Shown in pieces: positions 7,142 to 15,641 of a DNA stretch of 64,000 nucleotides. Below the pieces are notes generated by a model. The model searched no databases. It saw only the letters and a list, made by a program, of their open reading frames with translations, and was not told the DNA's origin. A program made the position numbers and the translations under genes. Position 1 is the first letter of the stretch. Every line of letters begins with the position of its first letter. Source of the stretch: Pseudomonas sp. GV085 (GTDB taxonomy: Bacteria; Pseudomonadota; Gammaproteobacteria; Pseudomonadales; Pseudomonadaceae); contig NZ_QAOV01000014.1 in assembly GCF_003050925.1 (NCBI RefSeq), forward strand, positions 116,317 to 180,316, given 5' to 3'.

Positions 7142-8041
7142 ATGCTCAACTATCGGCAATTGCATTACTTCTGGGTGGTGGCCAAGACCGGCAGCATCGT
7201 GCGCGCCTGCGAGCAACTGAACCTCACGCCACAAACCATCAGCGGGCAGATTTCATTGCTGGAACAGACCTTTGGCATCGAGTTGTTTCGGCGCGTCGGA
7301 CGGCAACTCGAACTCACCGAGGCCGGCCGCCAGGCACTGCCCTACGCCGAACAAATGTTTCAGCTGGGTGGCGAACTGGAACTGATGCTGCGGGCACAAC
7401 CCAATGAACAGCAGATCCTGTTTCGCGTCGGAGTGGCCGACGTGGTGCCAAAATCCATCGTCTATCGCCTGATTGCACCGACCATGGAGCTGAGCGAACC
7501 GCTGCGCATCACCTGTCGCGAAGACAAGCTTGAACGTTTGTTGGCCGACCTGGCTATCCAGCGTCTGGACCTGGTGATTTCCGACAGCCCGATGCCGTCG
7601 CACCTGGACATCAAGGGCTACAGCCAGAAACTCGGTGAGTGCGGGATCAGCTTCTTCGCCACCCCGGAACTGGCGGCACGTTATGGACACGACTTTCCGC
7701 GCAACCTGCACGGTGCGCCACTGCTGATTCCCGGCCCGGAAACCGTGGTGCGCAGCCGATTGCAACGGTGGTTTGCTGAGCAGCAGGTCCAGCCGAAAAT
7801 TGTCGGCGAGTTCGACGACAGCGCCCTGATGCAGGCCTTCGGCCAATCCGGCAGCGGGATCTTCATCGGCCCGAGCGTGATTGCCGATGAAGTGCAACGC
7901 CAATATGGCGTGGAGGTGATCGGCCAGACCGACGCGGTGAGCGAGTCGTTCTATGCCATCTCGGTGGAACGCAAGGTCAAGCACCCCGGAATTGTCGCCA
8001 TTACCGAAGGTGCCCGACGCGAGCTGTTTACAACGCTGTGA
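7142..8041 (+). CDS. nhaR: LysR-family regulator, NhaR type
   Basis: 299 residues with an N-terminal winged HTH (MLNYRQLHYFWVVAKTGSI, then TPQTISGQISLLEQTFG) and a C-terminal substrate-binding domain. The opening LNYxQLHYFWxVAxxGSI and the segment FRVGVADVVPKSIVYRLI are typical of NhaR, the Na+-responsive activator of nhaA in enterobacteria. No nhaA lies nearby, so the Pseudomonas target is unknown. The 3' end overlaps the convergent MFS gene by 14 bp, which leaves no room for a separate terminator. Confidence 0.88.
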   Translation: MLNYRQLHYFWVVAKTGSIVRACEQLNLTPQTISGQISLLEQTFGIELFRRVGRQLELTEAGRQALPYAEQMFQLGGELELMLRAQPNEQQILFRVGVADVVPKSIVYRLIAPTMELSEPLRITCREDKLERLLADLAIQRLDLVISDSPMPSHLDIKGYSQKLGECGISFFATPELAARYGHDFPRNLHGAPLLIPGPETVVRSRLQRWFAEQQVQPKIVGEFDDSALMQAFGQSGSGIFIGPSVIADEVQRQYGVEVIGQTDAVSESFYAISVERKVKHPGIVAITEGARRELFTTL

Positions 8042-9188
8042 CCTCTTCGCGCGGCTTGAAGGTCATCAGGGCGATGGCCAGCAGGATCGAAGCCAGAATG
8101 AAAGCGGCGGCGGCGAAGCCAAGGCCTTGCAGGCCGACGCTGTCGATCACCCGCCCCCCGATCATCGCGCCCAGGCCAATACCGAGGTTGGCCCCCGCGA
8201 TGTTCAACGATGCGGCAAACGCCGGTGCTTCGGGCGCCGCTTTCATCAGGCGCACATGGCTGACCAGGAACAACGCCGCCTGGGTCACGCCCCAGATGCC
8301 CATCGCCGCCGCCAGACCGAGCGGCGAATGGATGTTCGGCACCAGCGCCACCAGGCCGGCAATCATGAACGCACAGAACATCATCGACGCCATCAGCGGG
8401 TGACGGTCCACCGCCCGGCCACCCAAGGAGTTGCCGATCAACCCGACCGCGCCAAAGCCCATCAGGCACCAACCGACCACGGTGCCGTTGAAGCCGGCCA
8501 GCCGCTCAAGAATGTCCGCCAGATAGGTGTACGCGGTGAACATGCCGCTGAACACAATCACTGACAGCAGCACGTGACCGAGCATCAGCGGGCTGCGCAG
8601 GATCTTGAACTGCGACCGGAAGCTCACCTGATGCTGGTGCAAGTTGGTCTTGGGTAGATAGATAAACAGCAGCAACGCCTTGGCAAAGGCAATGACCGCC
8701 AGAATGGCAAAGGCACTGCGCCAACCGAACGCATCGGAAATCAGCGTGCCCACCGGAATCCCGAACACCGTCGCGCAAACAATGCCGAAACCGATCTTGG
8801 CAATGGCGCGACCGGCGTAATCCGGCCCGACGATGTCCACCGCCGTCTCGCTGGCCAATGCCCAGAACACCGGCAAGCCCAGCGCCGGGATCAACCGGGC
8901 AAACGCCATCACCCAGACGTTCGGCGCCAGCGCCGCCAGCGTGTTGGCCAGGCCAAACATTATCAGCACCGAAATGAACAGCTTGCGGCGCTCGAAGCGG
9001 GCGAAGTATGCCGTCAGGAACGGCCCGAACGCGGCCACGGTGAAGGCGAATAACGTCACCAGCAAACCAGCCTGCGGGATGCTGACCTCCAGATCCCTGG
9101 CGATAGCCGGCAACAGGCCAACGATGATGAATTCTGTGGTCAGCACCGTGAAACCGGCGGCAGACAACAGAAGAATGGGCAACAGCAT
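8028..9188 (-). CDS. MFS transporter, DHA1 (drug:H+ antiporter) type
   Basis: 386 residues with about 12 predicted helices. The start is MLLPILLLSAAGFTVLTTEF, and a motif-A-like loop (FLTAYFARFERRKLF) lies between TM2 and TM3. The ATG at 9188 has GGAG about 8 bp upstream; an upstream extension to 9287 would add a soluble segment ahead of TM1 and is unlikely. The family exports sugars, arabinose-like compounds or drugs (AraJ/YdhP relatives). Substrate cannot be read from sequence. Convergent overlap with nhaR. Confidence 0.88.
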   Translation of the reverse strand: MLLPILLLSAAGFTVLTTEFIIVGLLPAIARDLEVSIPQAGLLVTLFAFTVAAFGPFLTAYFARFERRKLFISVLIMFGLANTLAALAPNVWVMAFARLIPALGLPVFWALASETAVDIVGPDYAGRAIAKIGFGIVCATVFGIPVGTLISDAFGWRSAFAILAVIAFAKALLLFIYLPKTNLHQHQVSFRSQFKILRSPLMLGHVLLSVIVFSGMFTAYTYLADILERLAGFNGTVVGWCLMGFGAVGLIGNSLGGRAVDRHPLMASMMFCAFMIAGLVALVPNIHSPLGLAAAMGIWGVTQAALFLVSHVRLMKAAPEAPAFAASLNIAGANLGIGLGAMIGGRVIDSVGLQGLGFAAAAFILASILLAIALMTFKPREEVTAL

Positions 9189-9432
9189 GCAGAACTCCAG
9201 AAAAAACGACGACACCAGCGATAGCCCGAAGGCCCACTGGCAGACATGAAAATGAGGATGGCGAATCTTAACAGAGTGTTTCCGCACACGGTTGCACGAA
9301 CCTGCCTATCTCGTTGAATGGCATGGTGGCAGTTCGTCACAGGTCTGAAGGATCGTGCCTACGCTGTGATAAAGTCCGCGCCCTGAAAAACGTACACCCT
9401 GTGATCAAAGCCGATCATTTAAGGGGCAAACC

Positions 9433-9522
9433 TGTGGGAGCGAGCTTGCTCGCGATGGCGGACTGTCAGACAACGCAAGTGTCGACTGTGCCACCGTCAT
9501 CGCGAGCAAGCTCGCTCCCACA
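9433..9522. repeat. REPIN, GAGCGAGCTTGCTCGC type
   Basis: An inverted REP pair (TGTGGGAGCGAGCTTGCTCG ... complement) between the divergent MFS gene and sstT. The outer TGTGGGA differs from TGTAGGA of most other copies. Confidence 0.88.
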
Positions 9523-9641
9523 AGGAATGCGGCGTTCTACACCCTGTGTTCACCTCTCGGTTTCCCGTCTGCGGCCTGCCCTGCTTGTTGCTGCAACTGC
9601 GGCGAAATCATGCACTTATAAAAAATCAGAGATGCCGTTTT

Positions 9642-10874
9642 ATGACTGCTTCATCCCCTTCTCTCTTGCAACGCCTGAAACGCTTGAGCCTGGTCACGCA
9701 GATCGTGATCGGCCTGATCGCCGGTATTGCCCTGGCCCTGTTTGCCCCTGACGTGGCGAAGTCCACGGCGTTCATCGGCAAAGTGTTTGTCTCGGCACTG
9801 AAAGCCGTCGCACCGATTCTGGTGTTCGTACTGGTCATGGCGTCGATTGCCAACCACAAGCACGGTCAGGAAACCCACATCCGTCCGATTCTGTTCCTGT
9901 ATCTGCTGGGCACTTTCGCCGCCGCCGTGGTCGCGGTGGTTGCCAGCATGATGTTCCCGTCGAGCCTGGTGCTGTCGACCCAGGACGTCGCGGTGACTGC
10001 ACCGGGCGGGATTGGCGAAGTGCTGCAAAGCCTGTTGCTGAGCGTGGTCGATAATCCGGTCAGCGCCCTGATGAACGCCAATTTCATTGGCATTCTGGCG
10101 TGGGCAATCGGCATGGGCATCGCCATTCGCCACGCCGGCGACACCACCCGTGAAGTGCTGGGCGACCTGTCCAACGGCGTGACGGTGATCGTGCGCCTGG
10201 TGATCAGCTTCGCCCCGCTGGGCATCTTCGGCCTGGTGGCCTCGACCCTGGCCACCTCCGGTTTCGGCGCCTTGCTCGGCTACGCCCACCTGCTGGCCGT
10301 GCTGCTGGGCTGCATGCTGTTCGTGGCACTGGTGATGAACCCGCTGATCGTATTCTGGAAACTGCGTCGCAACCCGTACCCGCTGGTGCTGACCTGCCTG
10401 CGTGAGAGCGGCATCACGGCGTTCTTCACCCGTAGCTCCGCGGCGAACATTCCGGTCAACCTGGAATTGAGCAAGCGTCTGGGCCTGCACGAAGACACCT
10501 ACTCGGTATCGATCCCGCTGGGCGCGACCATCAACATGGCCGGTGCGGCGATCACCATCACCGTGCTGAGCCTGGCGGCCGTGCATACGCTGGGCATCGC
10601 CGTGGACATTCCGACCGCGATTCTGCTGAGTGTCGTCGCAGCGATCTGCGCCTGCGGTGCTTCGGGTGTGGCCGGTGGTTCGCTGTTGCTGATTCCGCTG
10701 GCGTGCAGTCTGTTCGGCATCCCGAGCGAAATCGCCATGCAGGTGGTGGCGGTCGGTTTCATCATCGGCGTATTGCAGGACTCGGCGGAAACCGCGCTGA
10801 ACTCGTCCACCGATGTGCTGTTCACCGCGGCGGCTTGCCTGGGTGAAGAGCAGAAAGCCGAGCGTCTGGCCTGA
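9642..10874 (+). CDS. sstT: Serine/threonine:Na+ symporter
   Basis: Inner-membrane Na+-coupled importer of serine and threonine in the DAACS (glutamate transporter fold) family. 410 residues from MTASSPSLLQRLK. Signatures are the re-entrant hairpin segment FFTRSSAANIPVNLE, the TM7 motif GATINMAGAAI that forms the Na+ site, and the second hairpin GASGVAGGSLLLIPLA. The ATG at 9642 fits the family N-terminus; an in-frame upstream ATG at 9546 would add 32 residues with no family counterpart. Confidence 0.93.
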   Translation: MTASSPSLLQRLKRLSLVTQIVIGLIAGIALALFAPDVAKSTAFIGKVFVSALKAVAPILVFVLVMASIANHKHGQETHIRPILFLYLLGTFAAAVVAVVASMMFPSSLVLSTQDVAVTAPGGIGEVLQSLLLSVVDNPVSALMNANFIGILAWAIGMGIAIRHAGDTTREVLGDLSNGVTVIVRLVISFAPLGIFGLVASTLATSGFGALLGYAHLLAVLLGCMLFVALVMNPLIVFWKLRRNPYPLVLTCLRESGITAFFTRSSAANIPVNLELSKRLGLHEDTYSVSIPLGATINMAGAAITITVLSLAAVHTLGIAVDIPTAILLSVVAAICACGASGVAGGSLLLIPLACSLFGIPSEIAMQVVAVGFIIGVLQDSAETALNSSTDVLFTAAACLGEEQKAERLA

Positions 10875-10885
10875 CACTCACCCAC

Positions 10886-10985
10886 TGTAGGAGCGAGCTT
10901 GCTCGCGATGGACTCAAATACAACGCGTTCAATCAGAAATTACGCGTTATCGTTCACGTCCATCGCGAGCAAGCTCGCTCCTACA
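10886..10985. repeat. REPIN, GAGCGAGCTTGCTCGC type
   Basis: An inverted REP pair between sstT and the DUF1993 gene. Its loop carries ACGCGTTATCGTTCACGTC, the reverse complement of the loop motif in the REPINs at 4359 and 11549. Confidence 0.9.
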
Positions 10986-10999
10986 AGTACCTGGACGGT

Positions 11000-11509
11000 T
11001 TAGAACGCGCCCATGTAGTCGCGCTTGCCCACTTCCACGCCGTTGTGGCGCAGCAGTGCGTAAGCGGTCGTGACGTGGAAGAAGAACTGCGGCAGGCCGT
11101 AGGTCAGCAGGTAAGCCTGGCCGGTGAAGCGCTTCTCTTTAGGTGTGCCCGGACGGGTGACGATCTCGATGCCTTCCTTGCCGTTGATCTGCTCCGGCGT
11201 GAACTCGCCGATGTAGGCCAGAACCTTGGCGATCAGTGCTTGCAGCTCAGCGAAGGTGGTTTCAGTGTCGTCGTACTTCGGCAGTTCGACTTCGGCCAGA
11301 CGCGAAGAAATGCCTTTGGCGAAATCAACGGCGATCTGCACCTGACGCACCAATGGGAACATGTCCGGGAACAGGCGCGCTTGCAGGAAGGCGTTCGGGT
11401 CGATGTTTTTCTCGGTGGCGTGGGCTTCGGCCTTTTTCAGCACACCGCTGAGGGCGTTGAGCATTTGCTGGAGAACAGGGATGGAAGCGTCGTACAGGGA
11501 AATGGTCAT
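11000..11509 (-). CDS. DUF1993 family protein
   Basis: 169 residues, soluble and helix-rich, starting MTISLYDASIPVLQQML. The pattern of the DUF1993 family is clear: ASxPVxxxxLxxLxxxLxKAE at the N-terminus, RLxPDMFPLxRQVQIAxDFAKG, then GEFTPEQINGKE and a C-terminal FFFHVTTAYALLRHNGVEVGKRDY. It resembles the DinB-like four-helix fold, but no activity is established. The ATG at 11509 matches the family start. Flanked by REPINs on both sides. Confidence 0.85.
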   Translation of the reverse strand: MTISLYDASIPVLQQMLNALSGVLKKAEAHATEKNIDPNAFLQARLFPDMFPLVRQVQIAVDFAKGISSRLAEVELPKYDDTETTFAELQALIAKVLAYIGEFTPEQINGKEGIEIVTRPGTPKEKRFTGQAYLLTYGLPQFFFHVTTAYALLRHNGVEVGKRDYMGAF

Positions 11510-11548
11510 GGCAGGTCTCGTGTGGAGGGAACGTGGGTCATGTGCATC

Positions 11549-11648
11549 TGTAGGAGCGAGCCTGCTCGCGATGGACGTTAACGATAACGCGTCCTGTCTG
11601 AATGAACGCGCTGCGCTTGAGTTCTTCGCGAGCAAGCTCGCTCCTACA
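11549..11648. repeat. REPIN, GAGCGAGCTTGCTCGC type
   Basis: An inverted REP pair immediately upstream of the DUF1993 gene. The left arm reads GAGCGAGCCTGCTCGCG, with one C change from the usual core. Confidence 0.88.
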
Positions 11649-11712
11649 GGTGATCGGCTTTGGGACGTGGGCCGATTATAGCCATGCACGCCCCTCCCGA
11701 GACCGGACTTTT

Positions 11713-12057
11713 TCAGCTGCCGTACACTTTGGCCGCCGGAACCGCTTGCGTCATCAGTTGAGCGACGGCATCGCCCATCTCACCGACCGCCCAGCGGCCC
11801 TGGCGATCCAGTTGCGGACCACGGCGCCAGCCGTCGGCGATCGACAACTTGCCGCCCTCGACCTGCCCACGCCAGTACTTCACGGCATGGCTGGAAATGC
11901 AGAAGTGGCCCTTCAGGTGCACGGCCACCACGACGTCCCAGTCGGCTTCGCTGGGGCTGGCGAACATGCGGTCGCGGCAGATGCCGGCGTTGTTGACCAC
12001 CACATTCAGGTCGCCGAAGGTTTCGATGACCTGACACATGATCAGCCCCGCCGAGTC
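11713..12057 (-). pseudogene. Short-chain dehydrogenase remnant
   Basis: The minus strand reads the middle and the extreme C-terminus of an SDR. VVVNNAGICRDRMF and DWDVVVAVHLKGHF are the NNAG and following strands, but the sequence jumps directly to DGWRRGPQLDRQGRW and a VYGS tail. The segment with the catalytic Ser and YxxxK is missing, as is the GxxxGIG nucleotide-binding start. An in-frame TAG at 12058-12060 lies just ahead of the remnant. It therefore lost both its 5' end and about 100 internal residues. Related proteins of this layout are enoyl/hydroxyacyl-CoA-type SDRs. Confidence 0.8.
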
Positions 12058-12101
12058 CTAGCGGGTAATGTGCTGCGCTGACTGCTCAGCCGTGAAGCCG
12101 A

Positions 12102-13511
12102 TCAGCGGCAGTCTCCCCCCATGCGCACCAGCAGCGCCGCACGGTGCGGTTTGAGGTACGGGTTGATTTCACCGACCTGGCACGACGCCAGGTTCTGCAG
12201 TTCCGGTGCGAGGGGTTCTTGCACAAACAGCAGACCCGCCGGGCGGGACTCGGACTGCAACTGCGCCACCGTCAGCGGCGCCACCGGCCGGCCCATGTAG
12301 TAGACCAGGCGGATATCCGGTTCACCGAGGGTATAAGCCTTCTGTCCCGGCTGCCCATTGGCCAGCGTGGCCACCTGTTCAAGACCGCCAACCCGGTGCG
12401 ACAGCACCCGCGCCTCGACGAACATGTAGAACACCACGAACCCGGCCAGCATCACATACGGCACAACGGCCAGGACCGTGCGCCAGCGCCCCTTCAGGTC
12501 CTCGAGCAGCGCCGACCAGTGCATCGCCAGCAGCAACGCCATCGACGGATAAACCGGCAACAGGTATTTGCCGTGCTTTTCAGTAAACAAGGAAAAAACC
12601 AGCAACGGCAGCAGACTGCAAATCAGCAACATGCCCGCCTCGCGGCGTGAGCGGATCATTGCCCAGAACTTGCGCGGCTGCACGAATGCGATCAGCCAGA
12701 ACGGGAAGAAGTCACCGGCCAGGTACAACAGGTACGCATACCAGGCCTCGGCGCCCTGCCCGTCGATCTTCTTCACGATGTCTTCGCTGATGATCGAGGC
12801 CCAGATGCCCCAGCCTTGACTCACCGACACCGCCACGTACCAGGAACTGCCCAGCACCACGGCAATCAGCCAGCCCCAACCGTCGCACAGATAAGCCTTG
12901 GCCCGGGCATCGCGGTAGATCAAGGCGTAAGCCAGGATCGGGGCTGTCACCCACAACAGGCAGACGGGGCCTTTGGTCAGCAGCGCGCAACCCAGCAGCA
13001 CGTAGCTGAGCCGACTCCACAAGACCCGGCCTTGCAGGAAGATGAACTGCCAGGCCGCCAACAGTGCGCCGAAGCACAGCAGGGTCAACAGCATCTCGAT
13101 TTCCGAGCGCCGTGCGAACAGGCTGAAGGCACCGTTCGCGGCCAGGAACACCACGGCGAACAGACCGACCTGCCGCCCCGCCTGCCGAACGCCGTACCGA
13201 TAGGTGCCCACACAGCACAAGGCGGCGGCCAGTGCCGAAGGCAGGCGCACACTCCACTCGGACAAGCTGCCCAGCACCGCCGTTGAAACCAGGCCGGCCC
13301 AATAGAAAAACGGCGGCTTGGACAAGTACAAGTCGCCGTTCATGTAAGGCAGCAGCCAGCTGCCTGCCTCGCGCATTTCGCGCACGGTAACGGCGCGGCG
13401 GGCCTCGTTGACACTGAGGAACGGCACGCTGCCCAGCCCCCAGAAAAACAGCAACGCCAGCGCAATGGCAACGAGCAACGTAATATTTCGGGTCGATAAC
13501 GATCCGCGCAT
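12102..13511 (-). CDS. GT39/GT83-type membrane glycosyltransferase (ArnT-like)
   Basis: 469 residues. It is a polytopic inner-membrane enzyme that moves a sugar from a polyprenyl-phosphate donor in the periplasm. The first periplasmic loop has the family pattern VNEARRAVTVREMREAGSWLLPYMNGDLYLSKPPFFYW in pieces: an acidic-Ala-Arg pair, then YLSKPP. About ten further helices and a short periplasmic C-terminal domain follow. It is the last gene of a three-gene operon with GT2 and LAB_N genes, 3 bp after LAB_N. The GT2 partner probably makes its polyprenyl-P-sugar donor. Acceptor (lipid A or another glycan) is unknown. Confidence 0.85.
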   Translation of the reverse strand: MRGSLSTRNITLLVAIALALLFFWGLGSVPFLSVNEARRAVTVREMREAGSWLLPYMNGDLYLSKPPFFYWAGLVSTAVLGSLSEWSVRLPSALAAALCCVGTYRYGVRQAGRQVGLFAVVFLAANGAFSLFARRSEIEMLLTLLCFGALLAAWQFIFLQGRVLWSRLSYVLLGCALLTKGPVCLLWVTAPILAYALIYRDARAKAYLCDGWGWLIAVVLGSSWYVAVSVSQGWGIWASIISEDIVKKIDGQGAEAWYAYLLYLAGDFFPFWLIAFVQPRKFWAMIRSRREAGMLLICSLLPLLVFSLFTEKHGKYLLPVYPSMALLLAMHWSALLEDLKGRWRTVLAVVPYVMLAGFVVFYMFVEARVLSHRVGGLEQVATLANGQPGQKAYTLGEPDIRLVYYMGRPVAPLTVAQLQSESRPAGLLFVQEPLAPELQNLASCQVGEINPYLKPHRAALLVRMGGDCR

Positions 13512-13514
13512 AAC

Positions 13515-13793
13515 CTACTCCTTCAGGCTTTTACTTTTGGCGATCAACTGCAAGTTGCGAAAATAGACGATGGAGCCAAAGGCCTGGCCGGCGATGAACA
13601 CCGGGTCCTCGCGATAAATGGCGTAGGCAAGCAGCAAGGTGCTGCCGACGATGCTCAGGTACCAGAAGCTCACGGGGATCACGCTGCGCTTCTTGTATTC
13701 GCTGTACAGCCACTGCAGGACAAACCGCCCGGTAAAGGCGATCTGGCCGGCAAAACCGACGATCAGCCACAAGGCTTCGCGGGAGAGATTCAT
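13515..13793 (-). CDS. LAB_N domain membrane protein
   Basis: 92 residues with three hydrophobic helices, matching the small domain found at the N-terminus of some lipid-A-disaccharide synthases. Key segments are GQIAFTGRFVLQWLYSE, SVIPVSFWYLSIVGS and GQAFGSIVYFRNLQL. Stand-alone copies commonly sit between a GT2 and a PMT-type glycosyltransferase, as here. Its ATG overlaps the stop of the GT2 gene (ATGA), showing translational coupling. Probably a membrane partner of the glycosyl-transfer pathway. Confidence 0.85.
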   Translation of the reverse strand: MNLSREALWLIVGFAGQIAFTGRFVLQWLYSEYKKRSVIPVSFWYLSIVGSTLLLAYAIYREDPVFIAGQAFGSIVYFRNLQLIAKSKSLKE

Positions 13794-14530
13794 CCTTCAA
13801 TCTCCTGGGCAATGGTGTTCAGCCGTGTGCGCTTGATCAGCCACCAGACACCGAACAAATCGAGAATACCGACCAGGGCGCGGTCGAGGTTGCCGTATTT
13901 CGACACCCCGGCCGTGCGCGGCCGGTGATTGACCGGGTGCACGATCATGCGGCCGTTATGCCGCTGGATCAGCGCCGGAATGTAGCGATGCATGTGGTCG
14001 AAGTACGGCAGGCGCAAGAACGCCGCGCGCTCGATCAGCTTCAGGCCGCAACCGGTGTCCGGGGTGGCGTCCTTGAGCAGGCGGCAGCGCAGGTTGTTGG
14101 CGAACCGCGAGGCGTAGCGCTTGCTCGCCGTATCACGGCGATTGACCCGATGCCCGGCGACCAGTTGCACGTCGACCTGGCCCGGTTCGCCGCGCACCAG
14201 CGCCAGCATGCCGGGAATGTCCGCCGGGTCGTTCTGGCCGTCGCCATCGAGGGTCGCCAGCCATTGGCCGCGGGCCTCTCGTGCGGCGTGGTACAGCGAA
14301 GTGCTCTGCCCCAGCGAGCGCTCGTGATGCAGGATGCGCAGGGTGTTCAAGCCGTCGTGGCGGATCTGCCGCAACTCATGCAGGGTCGCGTCGGTGCTGC
14401 CATCGTCGACGACGATGATTTCATACGATTCAGCGGCCAATGCGACGCGAATTTCCTCAAGCAACGGCTTGAGGTTGTTCGCTTCGTTCTTGGCGGGAAT
14501 CAGTACGGATACAAAAATGTCTTGGCTCAT
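13790..14530 (-). CDS. GT2 family glycosyltransferase (polyprenyl-phosphate sugar synthase-like)
   Basis: 246 residues with a GT-A fold: VSVLIPAKNEANNL, then IIVVDDGSTDAT, then LATLDGDGQNDP, which carries the metal-binding DxD-type site, and HRVNRRD further on. There is no C-terminal membrane anchor. The pattern is that of dolichyl/undecaprenyl-phosphate mannosyl- or glucosyltransferases. First gene of the operon with LAB_N and the GT39-like enzyme, consistent with making their lipid-linked sugar donor. Confidence 0.88.
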   Translation of the reverse strand: MSQDIFVSVLIPAKNEANNLKPLLEEIRVALAAESYEIIVVDDGSTDATLHELRQIRHDGLNTLRILHHERSLGQSTSLYHAAREARGQWLATLDGDGQNDPADIPGMLALVRGEPGQVDVQLVAGHRVNRRDTASKRYASRFANNLRCRLLKDATPDTGCGLKLIERAAFLRLPYFDHMHRYIPALIQRHNGRMIVHPVNHRPRTAGVSKYGNLDRALVGILDLFGVWWLIKRTRLNTIAQEIEG

Positions 14531-14835
14531 GGAGTCACTCTCGCCTTTATTGGATTTCTTTTATCAGAGGCGAATTTAGGTGTCGTACACCGGCCGACTC
14601 GATGCAGGGTTCAGCTATTTGGGGCGAAGACGCCAACAATATCCCGCCCTGTGGACGCACTCGCGCGCGACCCCGCATACGGTGCCCGGCCAATTGTAAA
14701 AATGGCGTTAATAATTCATACACTTTTTGTAATCATTCCCTTGATGACACAACGAATTCGGTTGCCATTGGCGCCGGCCCATCTAAAGTGCATCCACGCG
14801 AGTGAAAAACATGAATCGGGTAAGGATGCAGAACC
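14531..14835. other. Divergent intergenic region, GT2 operon / yceH
   Basis: About 305 bp without a gene. The half near 14700-14760 is AT-rich (AATTGTAAAAATGGCG, then TTAATAATTCATACAC) and presumably holds the promoters, but I cannot pick a clear -35/-10 pair. AAGGA at 14821-14825 is the ribosome-binding site of yceH. Confidence 0.4.
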
Positions 14836-15480
14836 ATGAGCACTGAGCAAGAAACGACTTTAGACGAGCCGCGACTCGACAGTACGGAAATCCGCATTCT
14901 GGGCTCGTTGATCGAGAAACAGGCCACCAGCCCGGAAACCTATCCCCTGACCCTCAATGCCCTGGTGATTGCCTGCAACCAGAAAACCAGCCGCGAACCG
15001 GTGATGAACCTCACACCAGGCCAGGTCGGCCATAGCCTGCGCGTCCTCGAAGGACGCGGTTTCACCAGACTGGTGATGGGCAGCCGCGCCGATCGCTGGG
15101 AGCACCGGGTCGACAAGGCCCTGGAACTGGTGCCGGCGCAGGTCATCCTGACCGGGCTGATGTTCCTGCGCGGCCCGCAGACCGTCAATGAACTGCTGAC
15201 CCGCAGCGGCCGCATGCATGAATTCGAAGATGCCGAACAGGTGGTGCATCAACTCGAACGCCTGATTGCCCGGGGCCTGGCCGTACTGATTCCGCGTCAG
15301 GCCGGCCAGCGCGAAGACCGTTATACTCACGCCCTGGGTGATCCGGCGGATATCGAGGCGATCATGGCGGCAAGGAACAACCCGGCCGAACGTGGCAGCA
15401 GCGGGGTTTCGGTTGAACGGATCGAAGAGCTGGAAGCGCGGATTGCCGCACTGGAAGAACGACTGGCCCGCCTCGAGTAA
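14836..15480 (+). CDS. yceH: YceH family protein (DUF480)
   Basis: 214 residues of the DUF480 family, which has tandem winged-helix domains: RILGSLIEKQATSPETYPLT opens the first, and AQVILTGLMFLRGPQTVNEL opens the second. The C-terminal 25 residues form a short coiled coil (ERIEELEARIAALEERLARLE region). Role is not established. The winged-helix fold suggests nucleic-acid binding. Monocistronic, with a REPIN downstream. Confidence 0.9.
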   Translation: MSTEQETTLDEPRLDSTEIRILGSLIEKQATSPETYPLTLNALVIACNQKTSREPVMNLTPGQVGHSLRVLEGRGFTRLVMGSRADRWEHRVDKALELVPAQVILTGLMFLRGPQTVNELLTRSGRMHEFEDAEQVVHQLERLIARGLAVLIPRQAGQREDRYTHALGDPADIEAIMAARNNPAERGSSGVSVERIEELEARIAALEERLARLE

Positions 15481-15538
15481 ACGCAGCCCCCGCATTGATT
15501 GGTGTCCGGCACGAAACCGGCGATCACCCTCAACCCCC

Positions 15539-15627
15539 TGTAGGAGCTGGCTTGCCAGCGAAGGCGGCCTGTCAGGCAACATCGATGTTGGATGGGCCGC
15601 CCTCTTCGCTGGCAAGCCAGCTCCTAC
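15539..15627. repeat. REPIN, GAGCTGGCTTGCCAGCGAAG type
   Basis: Second REP family in the window: TGTAGGAGCTGGCTTGCCAG on the left and its complement on the right, with GGCGGCC/GGCCGCC as further inner pairing. It lies between the convergent yceH and shikimate-dehydrogenase-like genes. Confidence 0.88.
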
Positions 15628-15641
15628 GGAGGCTACATCGC

